This document shows positions 1-8,193 of a stretch of DNA of 64,000 bases, in pieces. The position numbers and the translations under genes were made by a program. A model generated the notes under the pieces. The model worked only from the letters and a program-made list of their open reading frames with translations. It was not told the DNA's origin and made no database searches. This DNA comes from Mesorhizobium sp. B2-7-2 (GTDB lineage Bacteria > Pseudomonadota > Alphaproteobacteria > Rhizobiales > Rhizobiaceae), in contig NZ_VFTZ01000010.1 of the NCBI RefSeq assembly GCF_006440775.1, positions 124,001 through 188,000 of the forward strand, written 5' to 3'. The stretch's first letter is position 1, and every line of letters begins with the position of its first letter.

Positions 1-585
1 GGCGAAGCCAAGCCGATCGAGTGTCGCGGTGAACGTTCCGGTGTCGCCGAAGGACGCGAAGGGAACCTTCAGCGCCGCACCGACCGAAACACGGATTGCC
101 TTGCGGTAGAGCGGATCGCAGCACGTCTGGTCGAGCAGCACCGCGTCGGCGCCGAAGGCCGCCGCATTGCGGAAGATCGCGCCCATATTATCGTGATTGG
201 ATATGCCGACCAGGACGACGGCCAAGGCACGCCGGGGCAAGGTTTCCATCAGAATCTCGGCGGGTGCCGGATCGCCACGCAAGCCGATCGCCAGGATGCC
301 GCGGTGCATGTGGAAGCCGGCGATCTGGTCCATGACCTCGCCGGCGGCGACATGGACCGGAAAACCCGGGGGCGCCTTGCGCAAGATGTCCTGCACGCCA
401 GCCAGCCTGTTTTCGAGGATGAGGGCAGACTCGGCGGCGAAGCGTCCGCTCGACAGAAGAAGGTCCAGCACGACCTTGCCTTCGGCGACGAAGCGACCAT
501 GCCGGCCGACGAGGTCGCGCTCGCGGATGTCGAGATAGGCGGCGACGCGCGGGTCCCGAGGATCGTCGATGGGGATGAGGTTCAT
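1..585 (-). CDS. TrmH/SpoU-family RNA 2'-O-methyltransferase, C-terminus cut by window edge
   Basis: Reading right to left from the ATG at 585, an open frame runs 195 codons to the edge. The N-terminal part (about residues 1-95) looks like the substrate-binding domain of SpoU enzymes, with the stretch GRHGRFVAEGKVVLDLLL. The following domain has LVGISNHDNMGAIFRNAAAF, matching motif 1 of SPOUT methyltransferases (N/D-N-x-G-x-I-x-R), then DAVLLDQTCCDPLYRKAIRVS and VPFA, as in the family core. Such enzymes use S-adenosylmethionine to methylate a ribose 2'-OH in rRNA or tRNA. The last motif, which contains the cofactor knot, lies outside the window. The exact RNA target cannot be told. It is followed on the same strand, upstream, by an ArsR regulator gene. 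Confidence 0.85.
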   Translation of the reverse strand, partial: MNLIPIDDPRDPRVAAYLDIRERDLVGRHGRFVAEGKVVLDLLLSSGRFAAESALILENRLAGVQDILRKAPPGFPVHVAAGEVMDQIAGFHMHRGILAIGLRGDPAPAEILMETLPRRALAVVLVGISNHDNMGAIFRNAAAFGADAVLLDQTCCDPLYRKAIRVSVGAALKVPFASFGDTGTFTATLDRLGFA

Positions 586-640
586 CCAAATCTCGCCGGC
601 AAAAATTGCCAGCGAGATAAGGGGCTTTGGATGGCGCGGG

Positions 641-979
641 TCAAGCCCCGGCGCGGCGCAACCGATAAGCCATCTGTGAAAGGTCGCCGTCGCCGAAAAT
701 GCCTTCCAGCATGCGCAGCAATTCCCGCACCGCCTCGGATTTGCAGGAATAGTAAATCATCTGGCGGTCGCGCCGGGTCTCGACGAGATCGAGCGCCCTC
801 AGCTTGGCGAGATGCTGCGACAGCGCGGACTGGCTGAGTTGCACCTTCTCGGCGATGGCGCCGACCGACATTTCATCGTCGATCAGGTGAGCCATGATCA
901 ACAAGCGCTTTTCGTTGCCCATGAGCGTGAGAAAGGCGGCCGCCGATTCCGCATTGGCGATTAGCTTATTTGAGATCAT
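641..979 (-). CDS. ArsR/SmtB-family winged-helix regulator, NolR-like
   Basis: A 112-residue protein made almost entirely of one ArsR-type winged helix-turn-helix. The region LSQSALSQHLAKLRALDLVE (about residues 48-67) is the recognition helix and start of the wing, followed by TRRDRQMIYYS. No metal-binding ELCVCDL motif is present. The overall pattern (a start like MGNEKRLLIMAHL, then SVGAIAEKVQLSQSALSQHL) resembles rhizobial NolR, a redox or metabolism-linked repressor, rather than metal sensors. It would act as a dimer on DNA. The 158-bp gap upstream, towards the HugZ-like gene, should hold its promoter. Assignment to ArsR is firm; assignment to NolR is by resemblance only. Confidence 0.85.
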   Translation of the reverse strand: MISNKLIANAESAAAFLTLMGNEKRLLIMAHLIDDEMSVGAIAEKVQLSQSALSQHLAKLRALDLVETRRDRQMIYYSCKSEAVRELLRMLEGIFGDGDLSQMAYRLRRAGA

Positions 980-1137
980 AGATCCCCCAAGGGTCCTGGC
1001 TCATCCAGACGCCAGGGGGCAATGGCGCCTGATTCCACGATGTTCAGATGTCGATAGGCGCTGCTGAATCAGCGCCACTACAAAGGTAGATCATTTCATC
1101 TAAATCTCAAGCGTTGCTTTTGCCGGCGCGCGATCAA

Positions 1138-1908
1138 CTATCGCTCTTGCTCGGCCGCACGTCCCGTTTTGGCCATCTCGACAAGCACCGAACGCAATTC
1201 GCGCGCGCTTTGCAAAGGCCGGGGAAAGAAAATCCTGCAGGTCGCATCGGGGACGGCGAGATCCATGCCATCGGGGTCGAAACCGGTGACGATCCAGCCG
1301 TCGCCTTCGGCGCGGCCGAAATGACGGGCGTAAAGAGCAAGCGCGTCGCGATGGTCGGTATTCATGTGATCGAGTGCGGCCTGCTCGCTGCCGGCGAACT
1401 CGTCGATAGCGGCGGGATCGGTGATGAAATCATCACGGTCGAGAAGAAAGGCCTTGCCGAAGCCGCCATTCAGGCTGGCGCGCTCGGGCTCGAGCCGGAA
1501 GAACGAGAAGTCGCCGAGCCCGGCATAGAGCTTCGCCTTCGGATTGCGGTTGAGATAGCGACGTTCAGCTCGGATCTGATCGGCCGATCCCCGCTCCAGC
1601 CGCAAGGCCCGGCATGCCAGGCTGATGCGCGGATGCGCCAGCGGATCGCCCTTGCCGGGTTCGCCAAGCAGCAGCGAACAGCGCGGATCGGCGAGCAACG
1701 CCCCGGTGTGGGCGGACAGCATCGAGATCAGGATCAACGGCGCGCCGTCGATGTCGGTGGCGACGCCAACCCTGCTTGCCAGCGGCGCGCCGGTGCCAGG
1801 CTCGATCGCCGCGAGCGCGCCGAACCGCGCCGAGCGGATCAGGGTTTTCGCCAGCCTGATCGCCTCGGCGTCGGTCTCGCGGATGACATCCTTCTTCGGT
1901 TCGGTCAC
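1138..1908 (-). CDS. HugZ-like FMN-binding split-barrel protein (pyridoxamine-phosphate-oxidase fold, DUF2470)
   Basis: A 256-residue protein with a GTG start. The N-terminal part (about residues 10-165) has the split-barrel pattern of the PNPOx-like FMN family: ARFGALAAIEPGTGAPLASRV, then LILISMLSAHTGALLADPRCSLLLGEPG. The C-terminal part carries ALDHMNTDHRDALALYARHF, the DUF2470 signature whose His residues contribute to haem handling in HugZ. HugZ-family proteins bind haem and flavin and take part in haem-iron use or pyridoxamine-like redox chemistry. No haem uptake genes are nearby, so the role here is open. The start codon has only a weak ribosome-binding site. Confidence 0.8.
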   Translation of the reverse strand: MTEPKKDVIRETDAEAIRLAKTLIRSARFGALAAIEPGTGAPLASRVGVATDIDGAPLILISMLSAHTGALLADPRCSLLLGEPGKGDPLAHPRISLACRALRLERGSADQIRAERRYLNRNPKAKLYAGLGDFSFFRLEPERASLNGGFGKAFLLDRDDFITDPAAIDEFAGSEQAALDHMNTDHRDALALYARHFGRAEGDGWIVTGFDPDGMDLAVPDATCRIFFPRPLQSARELRSVLVEMAKTGRAAEQER

Positions 1909-1944
1909 AGGTTCACCCGAGATAAGTTGATTTTGGTTCTCCGG

Positions 1945-3132
1945 TTATCGGCCGAGTACACCTGCCTTTGCAAGGGCTGCGATTTCGTCTTCGCTCACGC
2001 CGAAACGGGTCAATATGTCCGCAGGCTCGCGATCTGCGACGTCCGGCGCCGCGGAAAGCGTCTGCGGGTTTTGCGAGAAACGCGGCGCCGGCGCCGGGCG
2101 GTCGAGCTCGCCGGACCTCACAAAGCTTCTCCTGGCGCGGTTGTGCGGATGGTTCCTGGCTTCGACCAGGGACAGCACGGGCGCCACGCAAGCGTCGGTC
2201 ACGGTGAAAAGCGTGGCCCATTCGTCGCGCGTCTTCTCCTTGATCCGGCCGGCGATGGCGGCGCGCATCGCGGGCCACGATGACTTTTCATACTGGCTGC
2301 GGACAAAATGCTCGTCGAGCGGCAGCAGCCTGGCGAACTCGGCGAAGAAGCGCGGTTCGAGGCAGCCGACGGCAATGTGCCTTGCGTCCGCCGTCTCATA
2401 TGTATCGTAGAACGGCGCACCGGAGTCGAGCAGGTTCTCGCCGCGCCTGTCGCTCCAGAGACCCGCCGCCATATAGGCGTGGATGGGTGCGGCGAGCATC
2501 GAGGCTCCCTCGATCATCGAGGCATCGACCACCTGGCCCTTTCCGCTGCGCGAACGCTGGAAAAGAGCGGCGAGCACGCCGGCAATCAGCATCATGGCGC
2601 CGCCGCCTTGATCCGCGACGAGGTTGAGCGGTGGCACCGGCGGCGCGTCCTGTCTGCCGATCGCATGCAAAAGGCCCGCATAAGCGAGATAGGTGATGTC
2701 GTGCCCGGCACGCCCGGACAGCGGCCCGTCCTGTCCGAATCCGGTCAAGCGGCCATAGATCAGCGCCGGATTGCGCTGCAGAACGGCATCCGGCCCGAGG
2801 CCGCGCCGCTCCATCACGCCGGGGCGGAAGCCTTCGACAAGCACGTCGGCCCCTGCCGCGAGGCGCAGCAGCAGTTCCGCGCCCGCCTGGTTCTTCAGGT
2901 CGAGCTTCAGGATGGAACGGCCGTGGCGGTCGAGATCGTATTGTTCGGGCAGGCTCAGAAGCGGCTGGCTGGCATCGGCGCGTTCGATGCGCAGCACGTC
3001 GGCGCCCATTTCGGACAGCATCAGGGCGGCAAGCGGCACCGGACCAAGCCCGGCCATCTCGATCACTTTCAGGCCGGCGAGCGGCCCGGTCTTTCCGGTG
3101 GAAGCACCGGCGCCTGTCGGCGAGCCAGACAT
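1945..3132 (-). CDS. CaiB/BaiF-family CoA-transferase (alpha-methylacyl-CoA racemase-like)
   Basis: A 395-residue family III CoA-transferase fold. Its closest look is to alpha-methylacyl-CoA racemase (AMACR/MCR). The racemase His is in GHDITY, the catalytic Asp follows 30 residues later in LNLVADQGGG, and the Glu is in AVGCLEPRFFAEF, all at the spacing I recall for MCR. GRLTGFGQDGP is the family glycine loop. The enzyme would invert the alpha-carbon of 2-methyl-branched acyl-CoA so that beta-oxidation can proceed. It lies 6 bp downstream of an HSD10-like dehydrogenase on the same strand, which supports a two-gene branched acyl-CoA degradation unit. A CoA-transferase role cannot be excluded. 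Confidence 0.85.
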   Translation of the reverse strand: MSGSPTGAGASTGKTGPLAGLKVIEMAGLGPVPLAALMLSEMGADVLRIERADASQPLLSLPEQYDLDRHGRSILKLDLKNQAGAELLLRLAAGADVLVEGFRPGVMERRGLGPDAVLQRNPALIYGRLTGFGQDGPLSGRAGHDITYLAYAGLLHAIGRQDAPPVPPLNLVADQGGGAMMLIAGVLAALFQRSRSGKGQVVDASMIEGASMLAAPIHAYMAAGLWSDRRGENLLDSGAPFYDTYETADARHIAVGCLEPRFFAEFARLLPLDEHFVRSQYEKSSWPAMRAAIAGRIKEKTRDEWATLFTVTDACVAPVLSLVEARNHPHNRARRSFVRSGELDRPAPAPRFSQNPQTLSAAPDVADREPADILTRFGVSEDEIAALAKAGVLGR

Positions 3133-3138
3133 CCCCGC

Positions 3139-3900
3139 TTATTTCGGCGCCATGCGGATAGCGCCGTCGAGGCGGATGGTCTCGCCATTCAACATCTGGT
3201 TCTCGATGATGTGGAGCGCAAGCGACGCATATTCGGACGGCTCGCCGAGCCGCGGCGGGAAGGGCACGGAAGCGCCGAGCGAATCCTGCACCTCCTGCGG
3301 CATGCCGGCCATCATCGGCGTCCTGAAGATGCCGGGCGCGATGGTGCAGACGCGAATGCCGGATCGCGCCAGATCGCGAGCCACAGGCAGCGTCATGCCG
3401 ACGACGCCGCCCTTGGAAGCCGCATAGGCGGCCTGCCCGATCTGACCGTCATAGGCGGCGACGGAGGCGGTGTTGACGATGACGCCGCGCTCGCCGCCGG
3501 CGAGCGGATCGAGTTTTGCCGTCCGGTCGGCGACGAGGCGGATCATGTTGAAGGTGCCGACCAGGTTGATCTCGATCACCTTGCGGTACTGGTCGAGCGG
3601 ATGCGGTCCATCCTTGCCGATCGTCTTCATGCCGATGGCAATGCCGGCGCAATTGACCAGGATACGCGGCGGCCCGAGCTTTTCGGCCACTTCGGCGATC
3701 GCGGCCGTAGCGCTGTCGCCGCTGCCGACATCGCATCGGACGGCAATGCCGCCGATGTCGGCCGCGACTTTCGCCGCGCGCTCGATGTCCACGTCGAGGA
3801 TGGCGACACGGGCGCCCTTGGCCGCCAACGCTCGCGCCGTCGCCTCGCCAAGGCCCGACCCGCCGCCGGTGACGATCGCGATCTGGCCGTTCGGGTTCAT
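3139..3900 (-). CDS. Short-chain dehydrogenase, HSD17B10-like 3-hydroxyacyl-CoA dehydrogenase
   Basis: A 253-residue classical SDR. The NAD-binding TGGGSGLG motif is at about residues 11-18, an Asp for NAD preference sits in AILDVD, the NCAG motif follows, and the catalytic Ser-Tyr-Lys triad is in [20 protein letters not shown] plus K. The ending [21 protein letters not shown] and the tail [17 protein letters not shown] are characteristic of the type II 3-hydroxyacyl-CoA dehydrogenase (HSD10) branch. It oxidises 3-hydroxy- or 3-hydroxy-2-methylacyl-CoA. It is the first gene of a tight pair with the CoA-transferase/racemase, and the combination fits branched-chain fatty acid or isoleucine-type acyl-CoA breakdown. 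Confidence 0.88.
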   Translation of the reverse strand: MNPNGQIAIVTGGGSGLGEATARALAAKGARVAILDVDIERAAKVAADIGGIAVRCDVGSGDSATAAIAEVAEKLGPPRILVNCAGIAIGMKTIGKDGPHPLDQYRKVIEINLVGTFNMIRLVADRTAKLDPLAGGERGVIVNTASVAAYDGQIGQAAYAASKGGVVGMTLPVARDLARSGIRVCTIAPGIFRTPMMAGMPQEVQDSLGASVPFPPRLGEPSEYASLALHIIENQMLNGETIRLDGAIRMAPK

Positions 3901-3926
3901 GCAAGCCTCCCAGGAATCGGATTATG

Positions 3927-4532
3927 CTACGAAGCGCGCAAAGGAGGCGCAACAGCAACAGGCGGGTCGGCAGATGCCTGCGCGGTAGCGGCCGACCGCG
4001 CCACGGCCGGGACAAGTTCCGCAACCCTCGTCATGTTGGCGTGGCAGACATCGCCGGCAAAGCGGGCGACGGCGCCCGGCTTGATCTCGTGATGCAGCAA
4101 CCGATCGAGATCGACCGGGCGCGGCATGGTGATCTGCCCGCGCGGAAAGCGCTTGAAGCCAAGCGGTCCATAGTATGACTCATCGCCAACCAGGATAACG
4201 GCGGGCGCGCCGGCCGTCCTGGCCGCCTCCAGCGCGATCGCGACCAGCTTGCGGCCGATGCCGAGATTCTTGTAGCCGGGGCGCACCGCAAGAGGGCCGA
4301 GCATCATGGCGCGTCCGGCGCCCGCTGCCACGCGCGTCATGCGCACCGAAGCGATGACCGTACCGTCCTTGACGGCGACGAAGGACATCGAGCGGTCATG
4401 TCCTCCCGACTCGCGGATCTTGTAGGCGGCAAGCACGAAACGACCCGGACCGAAGGCCTCGTCGTTGATGGCTTCGATTTCAGGGTCATGCGCCGGAGTC
4501 TCCGGCAGGTATTTCACGTCGGCAAGGCTCAT
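3927..4532 (-). CDS. GNAT-family N-acetyltransferase (YhbS-like)
   Basis: A 201-residue protein with the GNAT core at about residues 40-130. MLGPLAVRPGYKNLGIGRKL includes the acetyl-CoA pyrophosphate-binding loop (R/Q-x-x-G-x-G/A), and VGDESYYGPLGFKRF is the typical YhbS-type C-terminal part. The last 50 residues are a low-complexity Ala/Pro tail without recognisable domain. The acceptor substrate cannot be predicted. It is divergent from the glutathionyl-hydroquinone reductase gene across a 325-bp gap containing palindromic sites, so the two may share regulation. Confidence 0.8.
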   Translation of the reverse strand: MSLADVKYLPETPAHDPEIEAINDEAFGPGRFVLAAYKIRESGGHDRSMSFVAVKDGTVIASVRMTRVAAGAGRAMMLGPLAVRPGYKNLGIGRKLVAIALEAARTAGAPAVILVGDESYYGPLGFKRFPRGQITMPRPVDLDRLLHHEIKPGAVARFAGDVCHANMTRVAELVPAVARSAATAQASADPPVAVAPPLRAS

Positions 4533-4720
4533 GGTCTTTGCGTTCCGGTATCGAGGAAGGTTTGCTGCAAAGCGGCAGCGTTCGCCAGTCGACGCTTCTT
4601 AAGCGCGGGCGCCCTTTCGTCGTCGGTCGAACCGGATCGAGGCAAAGTCGAACATGGGCGCCTCCGCTAGCATCAATTTTGGGCCGCTGCAATCGGTGCT
4701 TTCAGGCTTTCTTTGCGTCC

Positions 4721-4793
4721 ATGACGAACTTATCCGTCTCCGGAGCGGTTGGTCATTTGACGAACTGGTTCGTCGTTTGACGAACTGTTCATC
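4721..4793. promoter_or_regulatory. Tandem palindromic operator-like sites upstream of the hydroquinone reductase gene
   Basis: GACGAAC occurs at 4723-4729, 4759-4765 and 4779-4785. The second copy forms a perfect 7-bp inverted repeat with GTTCGTC at 4768-4774 (2-bp spacer). The third pairs with GTTCATC at 4787-4793 (1-bp spacer, one mismatch). The two palindromes are exactly 20 bp apart, two helical turns, and each includes a TTGACG that could act as a -35 element. This arrangement is typical of paired dimer-binding operators. The regulator is not identified; inference only. Confidence 0.5.
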
Positions 4794-4857
4794 CGCTGAG
4801 GGCTTCGCCAACCCGGTCATCAACCTAGATAATATCGAACCAAGGGAGATTTTTCGC

Positions 4858-5844
4858 ATGGGATTGCTGGTTGAAGGCAGATGGCAGGATCGCGCGCCCA
4901 ATACCGACAGCGGCGGCCGGTTCGTGCGAACGGAGTCGCAATGGCGCGACTGGATCACGCGCGACGGCGCGCCGGTGCAAGGCCGCACGCGCGGCTTCAA
5001 GGCGGAACCTGGCCGCTATCACCTCTACGTGTCGCTCGCCTGCCCATGGGCACATCGCACACTGATCTTTCGCGTCCTGAAGAAGCTGGAGGGCATCATC
5101 TCCGTCTCCGTGGTGCACCATTTCATGGGGGAGAACGGCTGGACCTTCAAAGCCGAGGACGGCGCTACGGGCGACACGCTCTACGGCCTCGATTTTCTGC
5201 ACCAGGTCTATGCCAAGGCCGATCCGGCATATTCAGGCCGCGTGACGGTGCCGGTGCTGTGGGACAAAAGGCAAGAGACCATCGTCAACAATGAGTCATC
5301 CGAGATCATCCGCATGCTCAATTCCGCCTTCGACGAATGGGGCGACGCCGGTCTCGACTTCTATCCGGCGGCGCTACGCGTGGAAATCGACAGGATCAAT
5401 GCGCTGGTCTATCCGGCGATCAACAACGGCGTCTATCGCGCCGGCTTCGCTACCACGCAGGAAGCCTATGAGGAAGCGTTCGGCGAATTGTTCACGGCGC
5501 TTGATACGATCGAAGAGCGGCTTTCGCAGCAGCGCTATCTGACCGGCGAACGCATCACCGAGGCCGACTGGCGGCTGTTCACGACACTGGTTCGTTTCGA
5601 TCCGGTCTATGTCGGCCACTTCAAATGCAATTTGCGCCGCATCGCCGACTATCCGAACCTGTCGAATTATCTGCGCGATCTCTATCAGGTGCCCGGCGTC
5701 GCGGGCACGATCAGCCTGCATCACATCAAGGCGCATTATTACGGCAGCCACAGATCGATCAACCCGACGGGAATCGTCCCGGCAGGGCCGGAGCTTGATT
5801 ATGCCGCGCCGCATGACCGCAACAGGTTCAGGAAGGCGGCGTGA
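4858..5844 (+). CDS. yqjG: Glutathionyl-hydroquinone reductase (Xi-class glutathione transferase)
   Basis: The start at 4858 is chosen because a GGGAG ribosome-binding site lies just upstream; the open frame extends further 5' but without family similarity. The 328-residue product has the Xi-class catalytic motif SLACPWAHR (Cys62), the insert MGENGWTF, PVLWDKRQETIVNNESSEIIRM for glutathione binding, and the C-terminal YYGSH-x-x-INP-x-GI-P element typical of YqjG/ECM4. These enzymes remove glutathione from glutathionyl-hydroquinones in the cytoplasm and protect against quinone stress. The gene stands alone and converges directly on a Nudix gene, with the two stop codons adjacent. The upstream palindromes suggest inducible control. 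Confidence 0.92.
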   Translation: MGLLVEGRWQDRAPNTDSGGRFVRTESQWRDWITRDGAPVQGRTRGFKAEPGRYHLYVSLACPWAHRTLIFRVLKKLEGIISVSVVHHFMGENGWTFKAEDGATGDTLYGLDFLHQVYAKADPAYSGRVTVPVLWDKRQETIVNNESSEIIRMLNSAFDEWGDAGLDFYPAALRVEIDRINALVYPAINNGVYRAGFATTQEAYEEAFGELFTALDTIEERLSQQRYLTGERITEADWRLFTTLVRFDPVYVGHFKCNLRRIADYPNLSNYLRDLYQVPGVAGTISLHHIKAHYYGSHRSINPTGIVPAGPELDYAAPHDRNRFRKAA

Positions 5845-6348
5845 TTACCAGTAAGCCGAGTTACGCTCGCCGCCAAAAATCTCCGCTATCCGCTGCAGCG
5901 TTGCCGGCGTCGTGCCCTCCGGCAGGCGGTCGATCGGGAAGAAACCCGCTTCGGCGATCTCGTGGTCCGGCAGTTTCGGCGCCGTCTGGCTGAAGGATTC
6001 GATCAGATAAAGGCCGACATGGTCGCGCTTGCTGGGGCGGCGGTTGAAGTGCATCGATCTCAGCACCGGCGGAGCGGTCAGAGCGATGTTGCCTTCCTCG
6101 GCCAGCTCGCGCGCCAGCGCTTCCTCAAGGGTCTCGCCGACCTCGACGCCGCCGCCCGGCAATTGCCAACCGGGAACATAGGTGTGGCGGATCAGGAAGA
6201 CTGAGTTGGAGGCACGGTCATAGACCAGGCCGCGCACGCCAAGCGTCATCGGGCGGCGCAGCAGGAAGTAAAAATGGAACAGCCTTGCCCGCAACCCCGG
6301 CCAGCCGGTCTGGCGGAATGCCGCGTCAGGATCGGCCGGGCGATTCAT
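5845..6348 (-). CDS. Nudix hydrolase
   Basis: A 167-residue single-domain protein with an intact Nudix box, GGVEVGETLEEALARELAEE followed by G (G-x5-E-x7-R-E-L-x-E-E-G), at about residues 66-86. RHTYVPGWQLPGG precedes it. Nudix enzymes hydrolyse nucleoside diphosphates linked to another moiety; the substrate cannot be told. The N-terminal LRARLFHFYFLLRRPMTLGVRGLVYD pattern is common in rhizobial housecleaning Nudix proteins. The stop codon touches the stop of the convergent glutathione reductase gene. A strong hairpin lies 10 bp upstream of its start. Confidence 0.9.
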   Translation of the reverse strand: MNRPADPDAAFRQTGWPGLRARLFHFYFLLRRPMTLGVRGLVYDRASNSVFLIRHTYVPGWQLPGGGVEVGETLEEALARELAEEGNIALTAPPVLRSMHFNRRPSKRDHVGLYLIESFSQTAPKLPDHEIAEAGFFPIDRLPEGTTPATLQRIAEIFGGERNSAYW

Positions 6349-6358
6349 TCAACGATCC

Positions 6359-6400
6359 CCAAGCAGATGTTCGTGGGTTGCCCCACGAACGTCTGCTTGG
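6359..6400. repeat. 19-bp inverted repeat with 4-nt loop
   Basis: The arms at 6359-6377 and 6382-6400 are complementary at 18 of 19 positions, with a T/G wobble at the other and loop TTGC. It sits between divergent genes, about 10 bp before the Nudix start. There is no T-run, so it is not an ordinary terminator. It could be a palindromic dispersed repeat or an operator. Confidence 0.7.
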
Positions 6401-6518
6401 CTTTCCCTGTTCTTCGCAGGCGCTGGCCGCAAAACCGTGGGACATTTTTGCAGAACCTGCTTGGGCGAACAGCAAACGGTGAGTGGAAAGCCTCGTCGGC
6501 GTCGCTTAAGAAGGGGCC

Positions 6519-7454
6519 ATGTTCAGGCTCGCGCATATTTCCGATGCTCATTTGGGACCGCTGCCCGATGTAACCTATCGCGACCTCGCCTCCAAGCGCG
6601 TGCTGGGCTACGTCAACTGGCAGCGCAATCGCCGCCGCCATATGCACGACGCGGTGATCGACACCATCGTCGCCGACATCAAGGCCGGCGCACCCGACCA
6701 CCTCGCCGTCACCGGCGATCTCGTCAACCTGGCGCTCGACGGCGAGATCGAGATGGCCAAGCACTGGCTGGAGACGCTTGGATCGCCGCATGACGTTTCC
6801 GTGGTCCCCGGCAATCATGACGCCTATGTGCCGGGCGCCTTCGACAAGGTCTGCCGGTCGTGGGCTCCCTGGATGACGGGCGACGGCGTCAACAGTCCGG
6901 TCGACCGCAATTCGTTTCCGTATCTGCGTGTGCGCGGCAATGTCGCGCTGATCGGCGTCACCACGGCGCGCGCCACCGCGCCCTTCATGGCCAACGGCTT
7001 CTTCATGGAAGGGCAGGCCGAGCGGCTCGCCAAGATTCTCGATGATGCCGCGGAGCAAGGGCTGTTCCGCGCCATCATGATCCACCACCCTCCGGTGCGC
7101 GGCGCCGTCCCGCAGCATAAGCGGCTGTTCGGCATCACGCGCTTTCACAAGGTCATTCGCCGGCATGGCGCGGAACTCGTCCTGCACGGGCATTCGCATC
7201 TGCCGTCACTGTTCACCATCGGCGCACGGGGCGCCAAGGTGCCCGTGGTCGGGGTTGCCGCCGCGGGCCAAGCGCCCGGCGGCAAACACCCGCCGGCGCA
7301 ATACAACATCTTCGAGATCGACGGTGAAAAGGGCGACTGGCGTCTTCGGTTGATCCGGCGCGGGCTGACGGGGCCAGCCCTGCCGCCTGCCGACCTGCAG
7401 GCCATGGACCTCGATGTGCCTGCCGGCACGGCGCGCCAGCTCGTCAGAAGCTGA
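6519..7454 (+). CDS. Calcineurin-like metallophosphoesterase
   Basis: A 311-residue protein with all metal-ligand motifs of the family in order: ISDAHLG (residues 7-13), TGDLVN (about 67), PGNHDAY (about 93), MIHHPP (about 188) and HGHSH (about 227). These coordinate two metal ions that hydrolyse phosphomonoesters or diesters. The layout (short N-terminus, GNHD, then HHPP and GHSH) is like CpdA/cyclic nucleotide phosphodiesterase-type enzymes, but substrate residues are not decisive. No signal peptide is visible, so it is probably cytoplasmic. Its 3' end overlaps by 11 bp the end of the convergent hypothetical gene. Confidence 0.9.
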   Translation: MFRLAHISDAHLGPLPDVTYRDLASKRVLGYVNWQRNRRRHMHDAVIDTIVADIKAGAPDHLAVTGDLVNLALDGEIEMAKHWLETLGSPHDVSVVPGNHDAYVPGAFDKVCRSWAPWMTGDGVNSPVDRNSFPYLRVRGNVALIGVTTARATAPFMANGFFMEGQAERLAKILDDAAEQGLFRAIMIHHPPVRGAVPQHKRLFGITRFHKVIRRHGAELVLHGHSHLPSLFTIGARGAKVPVVGVAAAGQAPGGKHPPAQYNIFEIDGEKGDWRLRLIRRGLTGPALPPADLQAMDLDVPAGTARQLVRS

Positions 7455-8061
7455 TCTTCATCTGCATGATGCGGTCCCAAAACAACGCCAGCGAAACCGC
7501 CAGGCCGACAAGGGCGCCTGCGGCGATCAGGCCGAGGCCGGCGAAGAAGGTCGTCCAGCCATTGCGGCCGCTTTCGGATCGGATGGGCGGCTCCGCTTCC
7601 TGGACCATGGGGCGATGCAAGCCGCGAACGGCGCTCTCCACGCTCCCTTCCATCATGCGCTGCCGCTCGACGACACGCTCGGCCACGTAGCGCGTCACTG
7701 CATCGGCAACGGCTTTCATCTCGGTCGATTCGGCCAGCACCACGCGGCCGACGCGCGTATCCCTAAGGAAACGATAAGTGCGGCGGTCGCGTCCCATGGC
7801 GACGTGGCTCACCGCATCGATCCATAGCCGCGGCTGCAGGCCGGACGAGACGGCGAAGTCGAAGCTGTCCATATCGGCCGGGACATCGGCAAAGACCGGG
7901 GCAAGCTCGCTCGCCAGCAGATCGAGCCGCATGCGGTGCGCCTCGCGCATGTCGACGACCACGTCATCGCGGTCGGCAAAGGCGTTCTTGACGTCGCGTA
8001 CGGCATCGGCGAGCTTTCGCGACGGTTCGATCGGGGTGATTTTGTCGCCTGCATCCTTCAT
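7444..8061 (-). CDS. Hypothetical protein with one C-terminal membrane segment
   Basis: I do not recognise this family. The start at 8061 is preferred over an in-frame ATG at 8118 because GTGAGG lies just upstream. The product of about 205 residues is mostly soluble, charged and helical. It has one strongly hydrophobic segment near the end (FFAGLGLIAAGALVGLAVSL) and a short tail ending MQMKISF. The pattern suggests a tail-anchored cytoplasmic protein. ERVVERQRMMEGSVESAVRG is an amphipathic helical stretch before the linker. Its 3' end overlaps the convergent phosphoesterase gene by 11 bp. Confidence 0.7.
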   Translation of the reverse strand: MKDAGDKITPIEPSRKLADAVRDVKNAFADRDDVVVDMREAHRMRLDLLASELAPVFADVPADMDSFDFAVSSGLQPRLWIDAVSHVAMGRDRRTYRFLRDTRVGRVVLAESTEMKAVADAVTRYVAERVVERQRMMEGSVESAVRGLHRPMVQEAEPPIRSESGRNGWTTFFAGLGLIAAGALVGLAVSLALFWDRIMQMKISF

Positions 8062-8193
8062 GGCGGCTGCCTCACTGTTGGTTAACAGCGAGTTACCACA
8101 GTCGCCGGCAAAATGCACTGCCGACGACGACCCGCGCGACTGTCGCGGTCCGACGGAAGCGGTTACGGTATTTCGAGATCGGTCCGGGAGAGA

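Noticed and set aside
1114..2283. 389-codon plus-strand open frame
   Set aside because: Covers the reverse of the HugZ-like and CoA-transferase genes, both of which have clear motifs.
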